Under the pieces are notes generated by a model that had not been told where the DNA came from, did no database searches, and worked only from the letters and a program-made list of their open reading frames with translations. This document shows positions 9,607 to 18,390 of a stretch of 64,000 bases of DNA, piece by piece. The DNA comes from Deinococcus roseus (GTDB lineage Bacteria > Deinococcota > Deinococci > Deinococcales > Deinococcaceae). Every line of letters starts with the position of its first letter. Position 1 is the first letter of the stretch. The stretch lies in contig NZ_BMOD01000005.1 in the NCBI RefSeq assembly GCF_014646895.1, forward strand, positions 124,001 through 188,000. The letters are read 5' to 3'. Both the position numbers and the translations under genes were made by a program.

Positions 9607-12600
9607 TCAGGGGAGGGTGGGCACCGTCTGGTAAAAGGGTCGGGCCACCGGATTGCGGGTTTTGAAGCTGGCATGGTACTGCTCGGGCAGGTGGCTGAGC
9701 ACCATCTGCAGCCAGGAGGTCACGGCCTGACGGGCTTCTTTAAGGGCAGGATGATCGGTGGCCTGACGGATCAGATAACGGGTGTAGAGCACTTCACCAC
9801 GGGTGAGGCGGGCCGGTTCAAAGGGGTCCAGCAAATCACAGGCCTGCTCAATCTGCTGCAGGGCTTCTGGCAGGTTTCCCAGCTTGAAGTGCGCCTGGGC
9901 CATGCGGGTGCGGGCGGAGATTTCGGTGCCTCCAAGGTCTTTTTCCAGCGCCACTGCCAGCACCTGTTCTGCCAGGGCCAGGGCCGTGTGGGGTTCAGCG
10001 GTTTCCGACTGGGCCAGCCACAGGCGCACACGGGCAATCATGCGGGGGGATTGTTCCAGCAGGAGTGCAGCCTGGGTGAAGTAGGGGCCGGGGTCCTGCC
10101 CGAGGTGGTGGTGCAGGGTGGCGAGGTTGATCAGGGCGCGGCTGCGGTACTGGGCGGGCACATTGGGGTAATCTGCTGCGAAAGTCAGGCACTGTCTGGC
10201 CTGTTCAAATTCTCCCAGCTGGATGAAGAGCTCCCCTTTCAGGCCATCAAAGACCCCCCGGTGCCAGGTGCCTTCCAGTGCGGTTTGAATGGCCTGCTGG
10301 TAGTTTTCCAGCGCCAGTCCGTACTGGCCCAGCTCAAAGTAGGCCTGTCCGGTGGCGGCGTGGCCCAGCGCGACACCCCGGTGCTCGGTGTCGGCCTGCA
10401 GTTCCAGTTTGTGGGCTTTGAGGACCACCTCCAGGCTTTGCTGCATGCGGCCCTGCTCGGAGTAGGACACCCCCAGGTTGTGCAGGGTGGTGGCCAGTTG
10501 CGGCAGGTCACCGTGTTGCTCGTGCATGTTGCAGGCCTTCTGGTGGTAGGGAATGGCTTCCTGGTGGCGGTCCAGGTGGTCCAGCATCACCGCAAGATTG
10601 GAAAGGTTACTGGCGAGGCTCACGCTGTCCCCCAGCGGTTGCAGGGTCTCCACTGCGGCCCGCATGGCCTGGGTGGCAGGTTCAATTTGCTGCTGGATCC
10701 ACAAAGCCACCGCAAGACTCGCATGAAGGTTGGCCCTGAGGGTCTGCTCGTCAATGCTGGTGAGGGTCTGCCCTGAGAGGGCTTTCAGGCCCGCTCTGGC
10801 AGCCTGTTCCACTTCTGGACCTTCGTGGTAGGTGGCGTGGAATTCGGCCAGCTGGAAGTGGGCACAGGCCTGCTCGTAGGGCGTTCTGGCGTATTCAAAG
10901 AGCACACTGAGGGCTTCTTCGCGGGGGGCGCGTTCATTCAGGTGCCCCAGGGCCACGGTGCGTTCATAGAGGGCTTCAAAAGCCTCGCTGGGTTTGCCTG
11001 CCTCCTGGAAGCACTGGGCCGACAGCAGGAAGTACCGGGTGGCCTGCTGCACCCCGAAGCGTTTCTGGGCCTGTTTGGCGGCCTGCAGGTACAGGGGAGC
11101 GGCCTGCTTGAAGTCTCCGCCCTGGTGGTGGTGGTGGGCGGTGCGGGCTTCCATGCCGTCGCGGGAACCCAGCATGCGTGCAGCACTGCGGTGCAGAAGT
11201 TGCTTGATGGCTTTCGGGGTGTGGCGGGCCACGGCCTCGTAAATCAGGTCGTGGTTGAATTTGCCGTCCCGCACGATCTGGGCTTCTTCCAGTTCCTCCC
11301 AGGTTCCGATGAAATCCAGCAGGGGTGCGTTGAGCAGTTCGGCCACCATTTCCAGATCGAAATCGGTCTGCAAAACGGCGGCCGCGCGTGCAGCTTGCAG
11401 GGCAGGGTTGGAGAGGCGTTGCAGGCGGCGCTCGATGATCTGCCCGACTTTTTCAGGCATGGTGAGTTCGCTGTCCTCGGCAAGCTGGTTGGATTCCAGC
11501 AGGTGACGCACGGTTTCCAGCAAAAACAGCGGATTGCCTCCAGAATACTGGCTGAGCCTGCCGCGCATGCCGGGGTGCACCGTCACACCCAGATCCGAGA
11601 GCAGTTTCAGGGTCTCATTTTCGGGGAGGGGGTTCACATCGATCACCACCGCAAGTCCGGGGGCCACCAGATGCTTCATCAACATCTCTTCGGATTCTGC
11701 AGAGAGTTCATCTTTGCGAAAGCACTCAATGAACCTGGGAAAGCCGCTCTCTTGCAGGGGAAATGAAGCCGAGATCATGTAACCGCCCTGCTGGTTGGAG
11801 AGGTCATCGAAGTACTGCCAGTCGTCCAGCACACAGCAGGCCAGGTCACGGCTGCCTGCAATCACCGTCAGGCGCACCGCCTCGTGAAAACGCAGCACGT
11901 CCTCCTGTCCGTTCAGGGGGGCGGGAGGGGTGGGTCCAGCCAGTTCAGGCAAAATGCGGGACAGTTCCTGCCTGATCCAGGGTTCAAGCTGCACATCAGG
12001 CTGATGTGCCAGGATCGAACGCACATTGCGCGCCGAGGAGGCATACGGGGTCTGGGCATCCCCGGGCCGCGCTTCCAGGACCAGATAAGCCCCTCTCGAG
12101 GCCGCAAAATCGCGGGCCAGTCGGGATTTGCCCACCCCGGGCTCTCCGCGCAGGAAGATGATCTGGCCTCTGTTCCAGGCGTCTTCCATCTGCCGCCACT
12201 CTTTTTCCCGTCCAATCAATGATGGGGGCCGCAGCACCGTGATGGGCAGACCGGGACGGTTTCTGGGTTGCTGCGGGATGGGCAGGGAGGCCCGTTCAAT
12301 CCAGCGGGCCAGTTCGGCGGTTTCCGGGAGCGGCTCCACCCCGAGTTCTTCTCGCAGCAGCACGGTCAGTTTCTTGAAGGTCTCCAGGGCATGGTGGCGG
12401 TTCCCCAAAAGGTACTGCAGGCGCATCAGGCGGCGGTGCCCTTCTTCATTGAGGGGATCCAGGGCCAGCAACTCCCGGATGCGGGCCACGGCCTCCAGGT
12501 ATTCCCCGGCCTGCTCCAGGCTGTTGGCATCTGCCAGCAGGGCCTGGGAGCGCCACTCGTTCCATTGTTCCCGTTCGGAGGCAATCCAGTCTTCGAGGTC

Positions 12601-12999
12601 CGGGCAGTCGTCGTAGGCCAGGGCACTGAGGAATTCCCCGGTGTGGTTGTTGAAGGGGGCGTAATCCCCCCGTGTGAACAGCTCCCGACAGGTCTGGGTG
12701 TCGGTCTGCAAATCTGGACTGAGGGTCAGCACCTCCTGACCGCTGACCAGTTCGGTGTTCGTGAGCGCTTTGAGTTTGCGCAGCAGGTGCACCAGGTTGT
12801 TGCGGGCTGCGGCCTCCCGGGTGTCCGGCCACAACAGGGCGATCAGTTGCGCCCGGGTGGTGGGTCCTTCCTGCGCAAGGTAGGCCAGCAGGGCCGCCGT
12901 CTTGCGCTCCAGCAACTGGGTGTGTTCTGCAGAAAAGAGGGTCGGAACGCCGAAAAAGGAGCAGTGCCAGGTCAGAGCAGTCATGGGAATCGTTTTCAT
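9607..12999 (-). CDS. AfsR/SARP-like transcriptional activator with BTAD, ATPase and TPR domains
   Basis: The 1130-residue protein has a winged-helix DNA-binding N-terminus (about 10-100), a bacterial transcriptional activation domain (about 100-240, 'ELGVEPLPETAELARWIERA'), a STAND-type ATPase with Walker A GEPGVGKS at 285-292, and a long C-terminal array of TPR repeats (about 650-1080). Proteins of this design sense a ligand or partner through the TPRs and switch DNA binding using ATP. The target is unknown; the convergent flavoprotein is only a neighbour. The start at 12999 could instead be the ATG at 12984, which gives MTALTWHC, a more family-like beginning. It is transcribed alone. Confidence 0.82.
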   Translation of the reverse strand: MKTIPMTALTWHCSFFGVPTLFSAEHTQLLERKTAALLAYLAQEGPTTRAQLIALLWPDTREAAARNNLVHLLRKLKALTNTELVSGQEVLTLSPDLQTDTQTCRELFTRGDYAPFNNHTGEFLSALAYDDCPDLEDWIASEREQWNEWRSQALLADANSLEQAGEYLEAVARIRELLALDPLNEEGHRRLMRLQYLLGNRHHALETFKKLTVLLREELGVEPLPETAELARWIERASLPIPQQPRNRPGLPITVLRPPSLIGREKEWRQMEDAWNRGQIIFLRGEPGVGKSRLARDFAASRGAYLVLEARPGDAQTPYASSARNVRSILAHQPDVQLEPWIRQELSRILPELAGPTPPAPLNGQEDVLRFHEAVRLTVIAGSRDLACCVLDDWQYFDDLSNQQGGYMISASFPLQESGFPRFIECFRKDELSAESEEMLMKHLVAPGLAVVIDVNPLPENETLKLLSDLGVTVHPGMRGRLSQYSGGNPLFLLETVRHLLESNQLAEDSELTMPEKVGQIIERRLQRLSNPALQAARAAAVLQTDFDLEMVAELLNAPLLDFIGTWEELEEAQIVRDGKFNHDLIYEAVARHTPKAIKQLLHRSAARMLGSRDGMEARTAHHHHQGGDFKQAAPLYLQAAKQAQKRFGVQQATRYFLLSAQCFQEAGKPSEAFEALYERTVALGHLNERAPREEALSVLFEYARTPYEQACAHFQLAEFHATYHEGPEVEQAARAGLKALSGQTLTSIDEQTLRANLHASLAVALWIQQQIEPATQAMRAAVETLQPLGDSVSLASNLSNLAVMLDHLDRHQEAIPYHQKACNMHEQHGDLPQLATTLHNLGVSYSEQGRMQQSLEVVLKAHKLELQADTEHRGVALGHAATGQAYFELGQYGLALENYQQAIQTALEGTWHRGVFDGLKGELFIQLGEFEQARQCLTFAADYPNVPAQYRSRALINLATLHHHLGQDPGPYFTQAALLLEQSPRMIARVRLWLAQSETAEPHTALALAEQVLAVALEKDLGGTEISARTRMAQAHFKLGNLPEALQQIEQACDLLDPFEPARLTRGEVLYTRYLIRQATDHPALKEARQAVTSWLQMVLSHLPEQYHASFKTRNPVARPFYQTVPTLP

Positions 13000-13141
13000 G
13001 CTAGCAGAGCGTGCCTACAGCTGCCGTGACGGTGACCTTAAGCGTTCACGGGTAGAAGGTGCAGGCGGGAGCATTTTTGCTGTTGCATGCGCATGTCAGC
13101 TCTGGGAGGGAGCTGTGGTGTAGGCCATTGTGCATAGATTT

Positions 13142-13404
13142 TCAGGTCTGACTGGACAGCAATTCCAGAAAGCGCTGCTGCAATCCTGTGGGTGGCTGGA
13201 GCCTCAACCCACACACCCCACACCCAGCTCGGCATGTCCAGGGTTTGCATGTTGAGCTGCACCAGCCTGCACATCTGCTTCGATCCAGGCCGCAGGCAAC
13301 AGGGACACAAAGCTTCCGGAACGCAGCAAATCCAGGGCCAGCAGGAGTGGGACTTCCAGTTCTCCAGGGTGGGCCGGGATGTGGAAAGCCAGAAGCTGGT
13401 CCAT
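13142..13404 (-). pseudogene. remnant of a LysR-type regulator effector domain, frameshifted
   Basis: The first frame (13404 down to 13204, 66 aa) carries the pattern 'SGSFVSLLPAAWIEADVQAG', which resembles the C-terminal part of LysR effector domains. It stops at a TGA, but the next frame continues in register with 'LRLQPPTGLQQRFLELLSSQT' down to 13142, again LysR-like. A one-base slip within the GT-rich stretch near 13205-13220 would join them. No DNA-binding N-terminus is present. Oddly, TATGCT ends six bases before the ATG, matching the leaderless promoters of intact genes, so a short product may still be made. The family assignment is tentative. Confidence 0.4.
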
Positions 13405-13567
13405 GGTTCAAGCATAGTTGCTTTTAGGGTTTCTTTTATAGATGTTTCCTATGGACAGAGCAGTAAATTGCAGGTTGTTCTATGCATCTCTGAAAGCTAA
13501 AGTGGGGACACTTCTTCAGACCTGGCTTTGAATCTGGTGGTCAGGCTTTCATGGAAAGGACTTCTGC

Positions 13568-14227
13568 ATGCCCGACCTCATCCGACGTATTGCCACTGCC
13601 CTGGACCGCATTTCACTGGGGAACATCTCCCTGGACGACCAGTACCGCACCCCCAGAGGCCTGATGGGTCTGCTGGTCGGACAGGACATGCTCAGACAGC
13701 ATGCCCCCGAAATCCACTGGACCTTTTCATTGCTGAAGCTGTGTGGCACAGAGCAGGTGCTGGAAATCGGATCAGGACCGGGACTCTTGCTGGGCAAAAT
13801 GGCAAGGGAAATGAAAACGGGCAGGGTGTTCGGGCTGGATGTTTCTGACAGCATGGTCAACCTGTCCCGCTGGAGGAACCTCATGCAGGTGCTGGGCGGG
13901 CAACTTCGGGTGCAGGAGGGAGATGCTGCAGCTTTGCCTTATTCGGCACACCAATTTGATTGCATCGTCAGCGTGCACTGCCTGTACTTCTGGCAGGACC
14001 CGCTCAGGGTGCTGCAGGAATGCCTGCGGGTGCTCAAACCCGAAGGAAAACTGGTGCTGACCTTCATGCCAAAACGCCGCTGGCCCAATGGGGGTGTAGG
14101 ATCCACCTGTCAGGTGTTCTCAGAAGAAGAACTGGTGGAATTGATCTTGCAGGCCGGATTTTCTGGTGCAGAAGTGGTCTCCGGAGAAACGCATTTCAGG
14201 GAATGCGCAGTGATCGCGAGGCCCTGA
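13568..14227 (+). CDS. class I SAM-dependent methyltransferase
   Basis: The 219-residue protein has the Rossmann-type SAM site VLEIGSGPG (motif I, about residues 64-72), an acidic residue after strand 2 (VFGLDVS) and 'VSVHCLYFWQDPLRVLQECLRVLKPEGKLVL' (motifs II-III), as in Methyltransf_11 enzymes. The N-terminal 55 residues form a helical cap. A GGAAAGGA ribosome binding site precedes the ATG. The substrate is unknown. The gene stands alone and converges with the cupin gene. Confidence 0.82.
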   Translation: MPDLIRRIATALDRISLGNISLDDQYRTPRGLMGLLVGQDMLRQHAPEIHWTFSLLKLCGTEQVLEIGSGPGLLLGKMAREMKTGRVFGLDVSDSMVNLSRWRNLMQVLGGQLRVQEGDAAALPYSAHQFDCIVSVHCLYFWQDPLRVLQECLRVLKPEGKLVLTFMPKRRWPNGGVGSTCQVFSEEELVELILQAGFSGAEVVSGETHFRECAVIARP

Positions 14228-14323
14228 ACCCCTTGAGTCAAAGGGCAAACTGCGGGTAAACCGTGTGGCAGGAGAAAGCCAGCAGAACCACAAACATCCA
14301 TCTGGAGGGCACTCTGGGGCGGC

Positions 14324-14785
14324 TCACTGGTCCTCCAGGGCACCCATGAATTCAATGCCGTAATCCCGGCTGAGGGTGGAGAGGTGGCTCAAGCTGGGGA
14401 TGGGGTTCAGGAGGGGGGCCAGTTGCTGGTAGAAGGCCTCCACCCCTGCAGGGTTGGCAATCACCCAGTGTTTGGAGGGGGTGGTGGAGACATTGCGGTA
14501 GGCATGCATCACCCCTGAAGGGAAAAACACCACGTCACCCGGGTGCGCGGTCTGCCAGCCTGCACTGGTCAGGCATTCCAGTTCTCCCTGCAGCAAAATC
14601 AGGAGTTCGTCTTCCCGGTGGTGCAGGTGCGGAGGAATGCTCCCCCCCACCTGGGTGGTCACCAGACCCAGGGTGTAGCTGCCATCGGTGTCAATGCCAG
14701 TGAGTTTGAGTTGCACGTCTTCCAGGTGGCTGTTGATGGTTTGCCCCTGGTGGGCTCGGATGATGCGGGCATGGAGATGGTTCAT
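14324..14785 (-). CDS. cupin-domain protein
   Basis: This is a single-domain cupin of 153 residues. Motif 1 is visible as the metal-binding 'PPHLHHREDELLILLQGELEC' (histidines 53, 55 and 56, and a glutamate), and motif 2 as 'PGDVVFFPSGVMHAYRN' with its histidine. This makes a mononuclear metal-binding beta barrel; many relatives are dioxygenases, isomerases or small-molecule sensors. AGAGGA precedes the start. Specific function not predicted. Confidence 0.8.
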   Translation of the reverse strand: MNHLHARIIRAHQGQTINSHLEDVQLKLTGIDTDGSYTLGLVTTQVGGSIPPHLHHREDELLILLQGELECLTSAGWQTAHPGDVVFFPSGVMHAYRNVSTTPSKHWVIANPAGVEAFYQQLAPLLNPIPSLSHLSTLSRDYGIEFMGALEDQ

Positions 14786-15008
14786 GGGTGTCCTCTGGGA
14801 AACACGTTATAGGAAGGGGCATGATTGCAGCGTGATTGAAGGGCCAGCTGGAATTTTCGCGGTATGAAAAGGATTTTGTGGGTTTTGCAAGGATGGGAGC
14901 CGTCAGGGCGTTCTGTTCGGCTTTCCAGCAGACCACGAAGCAACCATGCCTTCCAGCGCATACTTCAGTCACTGCCTGGTGAACCGAGACAGGCACAAGG
15001 AGATTCCC

Positions 15009-16865
15009 ATGTCACAAAGCATCAAAACCAGATGGATCTGCGCCACCCTCACCGGAATGCTGCTGCTGGCCAGCTGCGGCCAGAAAACCCCTCCCGTTCA
15101 GCAGACTCCAAAACTGACCCTGCAAACCCAGAGTGTCAGCAGCCCCATCAAAGTCAGCTTTGAGCTTCACCAGAGCTGGTACGGCGGTTTCATCGGGAAG
15201 GTGAAGCTGCAGAACCTCACTGCCCAGCCGGTCAGTGGCTGGCAGGTGGAGTTCAAAATGGATGGAGGGGCCACCGCCAAGAATCCTGTTTGGGGTGCAG
15301 CGGGCAACCTGCAAACCCAGGCAGACGGTTCTTACCTGCTCACACCCAACACCTGGGGCGGGGCCAGCATCCCTGCTGGAAGCACCATTGAAGCCTTCTT
15401 CATGGGGGATGGGGTCTTCAGCACGGTCAGCGGGTGCCTGATCAACAGACTGTCCTGCACTCCCGCAGCAGACACTGAAAACCCCACCGTGACGGTCAGC
15501 AGCAACACCAGCCACCTGACCCGCGCTGGCAGCGTGAAAATCACCGCCAGTGCCCAGGACAACGTGGGTATCAGCAAGGTGGCCTTCTTCCGCAACGGGG
15601 TGAAAGTCGCAGAGGACAGCAATGCCCCCTATGAACATCTGGATGGGTTCAACACCAGCGCCCAGAACGGCACCTACCAGTACAGTGCCACCGCCTATGA
15701 CGGCTCAGGCAACCAGGGCAGCAGCGAAACCACCAGCGTGCAGGTGGAGATCCCCACCGGTGGACCTGTTCCCACGACCCGCACTTTTGTGGGGTACTTC
15801 CCGGCCTGGGTGGCCGTGGAGAACTTCCACCCGGACCGCATCCCCAGCTTCTACACCCACCTGGTGCTGTCTTTTGGTGCGCCAGACATGACCTACGTGC
15901 ACGGCTCCGAGAACGTGCGTCAGGCCGGGCTGATGTTCTGGTCCTGGTATGGCGGCAACGACCGCATCTCCCAGACTTTAAAGCAGAACATCCAGCTCCT
16001 GCAGGCCAGAGGCCAGAAGGTGATGCTGGCTGTGGGAGGCGCCACCGCAGGTCTGGGCCAGTGGTCTGCTTTCAATGTGAACAGCCTGAAAGCCTTCGTG
16101 GAAGACTACAACCTGGATGGCGTGGATGTGGACCTCGAACTGTTCGACCAGTGCCACGGCACCATCCAGACGGAATTCTCCTGCAACAACAATTACGACC
16201 TGCTGACCGCCAGTGTGATCAACCAGATCAAAGGGGCCATGCCCGACAGAATTGTCAGCATTGCCGCAGGCAGCGTGGGCGCTTATACACCGGGTGGTCC
16301 TTATGGCAACGAGCCTGGCTGGCAGGAGATGAAAGGCTTCTCCCACCGCATTTTCCAGCAGGCCGGGCACAACATCGACCTGATCAACATCATGGCCTAC
16401 GATGCCCGCAGTGCCCTGCAACCCACCCACACCTTCGATGCCTACAAGCACTACCGGGACATCGGGTGGACCAGTGCCAGCATCTCCCTCGGTCTGGAAG
16501 TGCCCAAGGAAGGCTGGGGGGGCGGAACCCTCGGCATGAACCAGAGCGACGTAACCCGACTGCAAGGCATCAAACCTGCCTCCCTGGGCGAGGAGCTGGT
16601 GAACCTGGCCCCCCATTACAACGTGCAGGACATCACCCAGCACATGCTGGACCACAGCAACCCCGGAGACGGCATGATGCTCTGGCACGTCATCAAAACC
16701 GATCCTTACGCTGAGCTTACAGATGCTGAGAAACAGAACACCGACCTGGTGAACTTCCTCAAGCAAACCCCCACGGCCAGCACCATCGCCACCAAGGTGT
16801 GCCAGATGCTCTACGCCACCTCCAATTGCACAGAGACCTACAACGCCCACGTGCCACACTGGTAA
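15009..16865 (+). CDS. GH18 chitinase-like lipoprotein with CBM2-like and Ig-like domains
   Basis: The start at 15009 follows AAGGAG and yields a lipoprotein signal peptide with lipobox LLASC (Cys23). Next come a CBM2-like binding module (about 45-150, 'SWYGGFIGKVKLQNLTAQPVSGWQV'), an Ig-like linker domain (about 158-247) and a GH18 TIM barrel (about 258-600). The catalytic signature DGVDVDLE lies at residues 370-377, with E377 as the acid. GH18 enzymes cut chitin or related N-acetylglucosamine polymers; a surface-anchored polysaccharide hydrolase is the likely role. An in-frame ATG at 14946 is rejected because it precedes the ribosome binding site. The heptamer array follows 36 bases after the stop. 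Confidence 0.9.
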   Translation: MSQSIKTRWICATLTGMLLLASCGQKTPPVQQTPKLTLQTQSVSSPIKVSFELHQSWYGGFIGKVKLQNLTAQPVSGWQVEFKMDGGATAKNPVWGAAGNLQTQADGSYLLTPNTWGGASIPAGSTIEAFFMGDGVFSTVSGCLINRLSCTPAADTENPTVTVSSNTSHLTRAGSVKITASAQDNVGISKVAFFRNGVKVAEDSNAPYEHLDGFNTSAQNGTYQYSATAYDGSGNQGSSETTSVQVEIPTGGPVPTTRTFVGYFPAWVAVENFHPDRIPSFYTHLVLSFGAPDMTYVHGSENVRQAGLMFWSWYGGNDRISQTLKQNIQLLQARGQKVMLAVGGATAGLGQWSAFNVNSLKAFVEDYNLDGVDVDLELFDQCHGTIQTEFSCNNNYDLLTASVINQIKGAMPDRIVSIAAGSVGAYTPGGPYGNEPGWQEMKGFSHRIFQQAGHNIDLINIMAYDARSALQPTHTFDAYKHYRDIGWTSASISLGLEVPKEGWGGGTLGMNQSDVTRLQGIKPASLGEELVNLAPHYNVQDITQHMLDHSNPGDGMMLWHVIKTDPYAELTDAEKQNTDLVNFLKQTPTASTIATKVCQMLYATSNCTETYNAHVPHW

Positions 16866-16900
16866 GAAACTGAACATGCGCAGAAGGTGGAGGCCCAGAC

Positions 16901-16980
16901 TGCCTTCTGCCTTCTGCCTTCTGCCTTCTGCCTTCTGCCTTCTGCCTTCTGCCTTCTGCCTTCTGCCTTCTGCCTTCTGC
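16901..16980. repeat. tandem heptamer array (TGCCTTC), about 11.4 copies
   Basis: Positions 16901-16980 are an unbroken run of the 7-base unit TGCCTTC, ending directly at the -10 hexamer (TATGTT, 16981-16986) of the cutC gene. It is translated in silico as repeated LPSAFCL in the cutC frame, but is probably not coding. The array should be prone to slippage, and copy-number change would alter the -35 region of the cutC promoter. The same unit occurs in one or two copies at about 34176, 38108, 60372 and 60500. Confidence 0.9.
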
Positions 16981-16992
16981 TATGTTGATCTC

Positions 16993-17718
16993 ATGCACTT
17001 TGAAGTCTGCGTGGAAAGCCTGGAAGGGGCGCTTGCTGCCCGGCGGGGAGGGGCCACCCGCATTGAGCTGTGTTCCAGCCTGATTGAGGGTGGACTCACG
17101 CCCAGTGCGGGCCTGATCCGGGAGGTGAAGCGGCATTGTGGGCTCCCGGTGCATGTGATGGTGCGGCCCAGAAGCGGGGATTTTCTGTACACGGGGCCTG
17201 AGCTTGAGGTGATGCTTTCGGACATCGAGTTCTGCCACTTTGCAGAGGTAGACGGTCTGGTGTTCGGGGCACTGGACAGCCAGGGGGAGGTGGATGTGCA
17301 GGCCATGCAGCAGTTGGTGCGGGCAGCTGGAAACCTGCCAGTGACCTTTCACCGGGCGTTTGATGTGTGCAGGACTCCAGTTCGTGCGCTGGAGCAACTT
17401 TTGGCGCTGGGGGTCAGGCGCATTCTGACGTCCGGGCAGCAAAAGACGGCTTTTGAAGGAAGGCAATTGATTGCTGCGCTGGAACGGCAGGCCAGAGGAC
17501 GCATCATTCTGCTGGCGGGCAGCGGGGTCAGTCCCCAGAATGTGCTGGCCTTGCTGCAGGAAACCCGGGTGAGGGAAATCCATTTCAGTGCCAGATCGGG
17601 TGCGCCCAGCCATCCGGTGCAGGTTCGGGAGCACCTGAAATTCGGGGTTTCGGAGGAGCACTGGGTGACTTCTGAAGAGAATGTGCGGGCTGTGGTGCGG
17701 GCTGTGCTGGGGCAATAA
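16993..17718 (+). CDS. cutC: copper homeostasis protein CutC
   Basis: The 241-residue product is a CutC-family TIM barrel, recognised from 'FEVCVESLEGALAARRGGATRIELCSSLIEGGLTPS' at the N-terminus, 'PVHVMVRPRSGDFLYT', 'VTFHRAFDV' and 'RRILTSGQ'. CutC is linked to copper tolerance, but its biochemical activity is not settled. The ATG at 16993 lies six bases after TATGTT, giving a leaderless mRNA. The longer frame starting at 16876 is rejected because its extra residues come from the heptamer repeat. A shared terminator separates the gene from the response regulator on the other strand. Confidence 0.9.
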   Translation: MHFEVCVESLEGALAARRGGATRIELCSSLIEGGLTPSAGLIREVKRHCGLPVHVMVRPRSGDFLYTGPELEVMLSDIEFCHFAEVDGLVFGALDSQGEVDVQAMQQLVRAAGNLPVTFHRAFDVCRTPVRALEQLLALGVRRILTSGQQKTAFEGRQLIAALERQARGRIILLAGSGVSPQNVLALLQETRVREIHFSARSGAPSHPVQVREHLKFGVSEEHWVTSEENVRAVVRAVLGQ

Positions 17719-17744
17719 AAAAGGACAGCACACACTGTCCTTTT
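17719..17744. terminator. bidirectional terminator between cutC and the response regulator
   Basis: AAAAGGACAG (17719-17728) and CTGTCCTTTT (17735-17744) form a 10-bp stem with a CACACA loop, with A and T runs on both sides that serve both converging genes. Confidence 0.8.
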
Positions 17745-17759
17745 GTGTTTTCTGGGTTT

Positions 17760-18389
17760 TCAGTCCAGCGAGGCAATGTTGTGCTTCAGGGCGTACAGCG
17801 CCGCCTGGGTGCGGGAATTCAGGTTGAGTTTGCTGAGCAGGCTGGACACGTGGGTTTTGATGGTGGTTTCACTGACCTCCAGCTGCTCTGCGATGTTCTT
17901 GTTGGTGAGGCCCCGTGCAATCAGTTGCAAAATCAGGGTTTCCTTCCCTGTCAGGTTTTCGCGCATTTGTGGGCTGCGGAATTCCCGCACCAGTCTCTTT
18001 GCAGCTTCGGGGTGCAGACGCACCTCTCCTCTGGCAGCGGCGTGGATGGCTTCCACCAGGGTTTCTGCTCCTGCGTCTTTGAGCATGTATCCGATGGCTC
18101 CGGCTTCAATGGCGGCGTGGATGCGGTGTTCTTCCAGGGCGCTGGTGAGGGCCAGCACCTCAATGCCAGGGTGCAGTTTGCGCAGCTCTCTGGTGGCTTT
18201 CACCCCGTCCATCACGGGCATCATCAGATCCATGATCACCACGTCAGGCTGACATTCGGGGATTCTTTCCAGGGCTTCCTGGCCATTGCTGGCCTCGGCC
18301 ACCACTTCAATTTCAGGGTCCAGGGAGAAGTACATCTTGAGGCCTGTCCGCACCACATCGTGGTCGTCGACCAGCAGCACCCGCACCAT
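17760..18389 (-). CDS. NarL/LiaR-type response regulator
   Basis: The 209-residue regulator has a receiver domain (1-120) with the acidic pocket D8-D9, phosphoacceptor D54 (VIMDLMMP), T82 and K104. A LuxR-type helix-turn-helix follows (about 145-205, 'LTGKETLILQLIARGLTNKNIAEQLEVSETTIKTHVSSLLSKL'). It starts one base after the stop of the DUF4097 gene, so it is translationally linked to it. The order kinase-DUF4097-regulator recalls the LiaRS/LiaG envelope-stress module of Firmicutes; by analogy it likely responds to membrane or wall damage. Confidence 0.92.
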   Translation of the reverse strand: MVRVLLVDDHDVVRTGLKMYFSLDPEIEVVAEASNGQEALERIPECQPDVVIMDLMMPVMDGVKATRELRKLHPGIEVLALTSALEEHRIHAAIEAGAIGYMLKDAGAETLVEAIHAAARGEVRLHPEAAKRLVREFRSPQMRENLTGKETLILQLIARGLTNKNIAEQLEVSETTIKTHVSSLLSKLNLNSRTQAALYALKHNIASLD

Positions 18390-18390
18390 T

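Noticed and set aside
13038..13415. Cysteine- and tryptophan-rich 125-codon minus-strand frame
   Set aside because: The LysR-like frames in the same stretch are more coherent, and this one has no ribosome binding site or motif.
16901..16980. Possible CRISPR array
   Set aside because: The units are seven bases and contiguous, without spacers; it is a microsatellite-like array.
16876..16992. N-terminal extension of CutC with LPSAFC repeats
   Set aside because: The residues are a translation of the TGCCTTC heptamer array, and a -10 box lies after it; the family start is at 16993.
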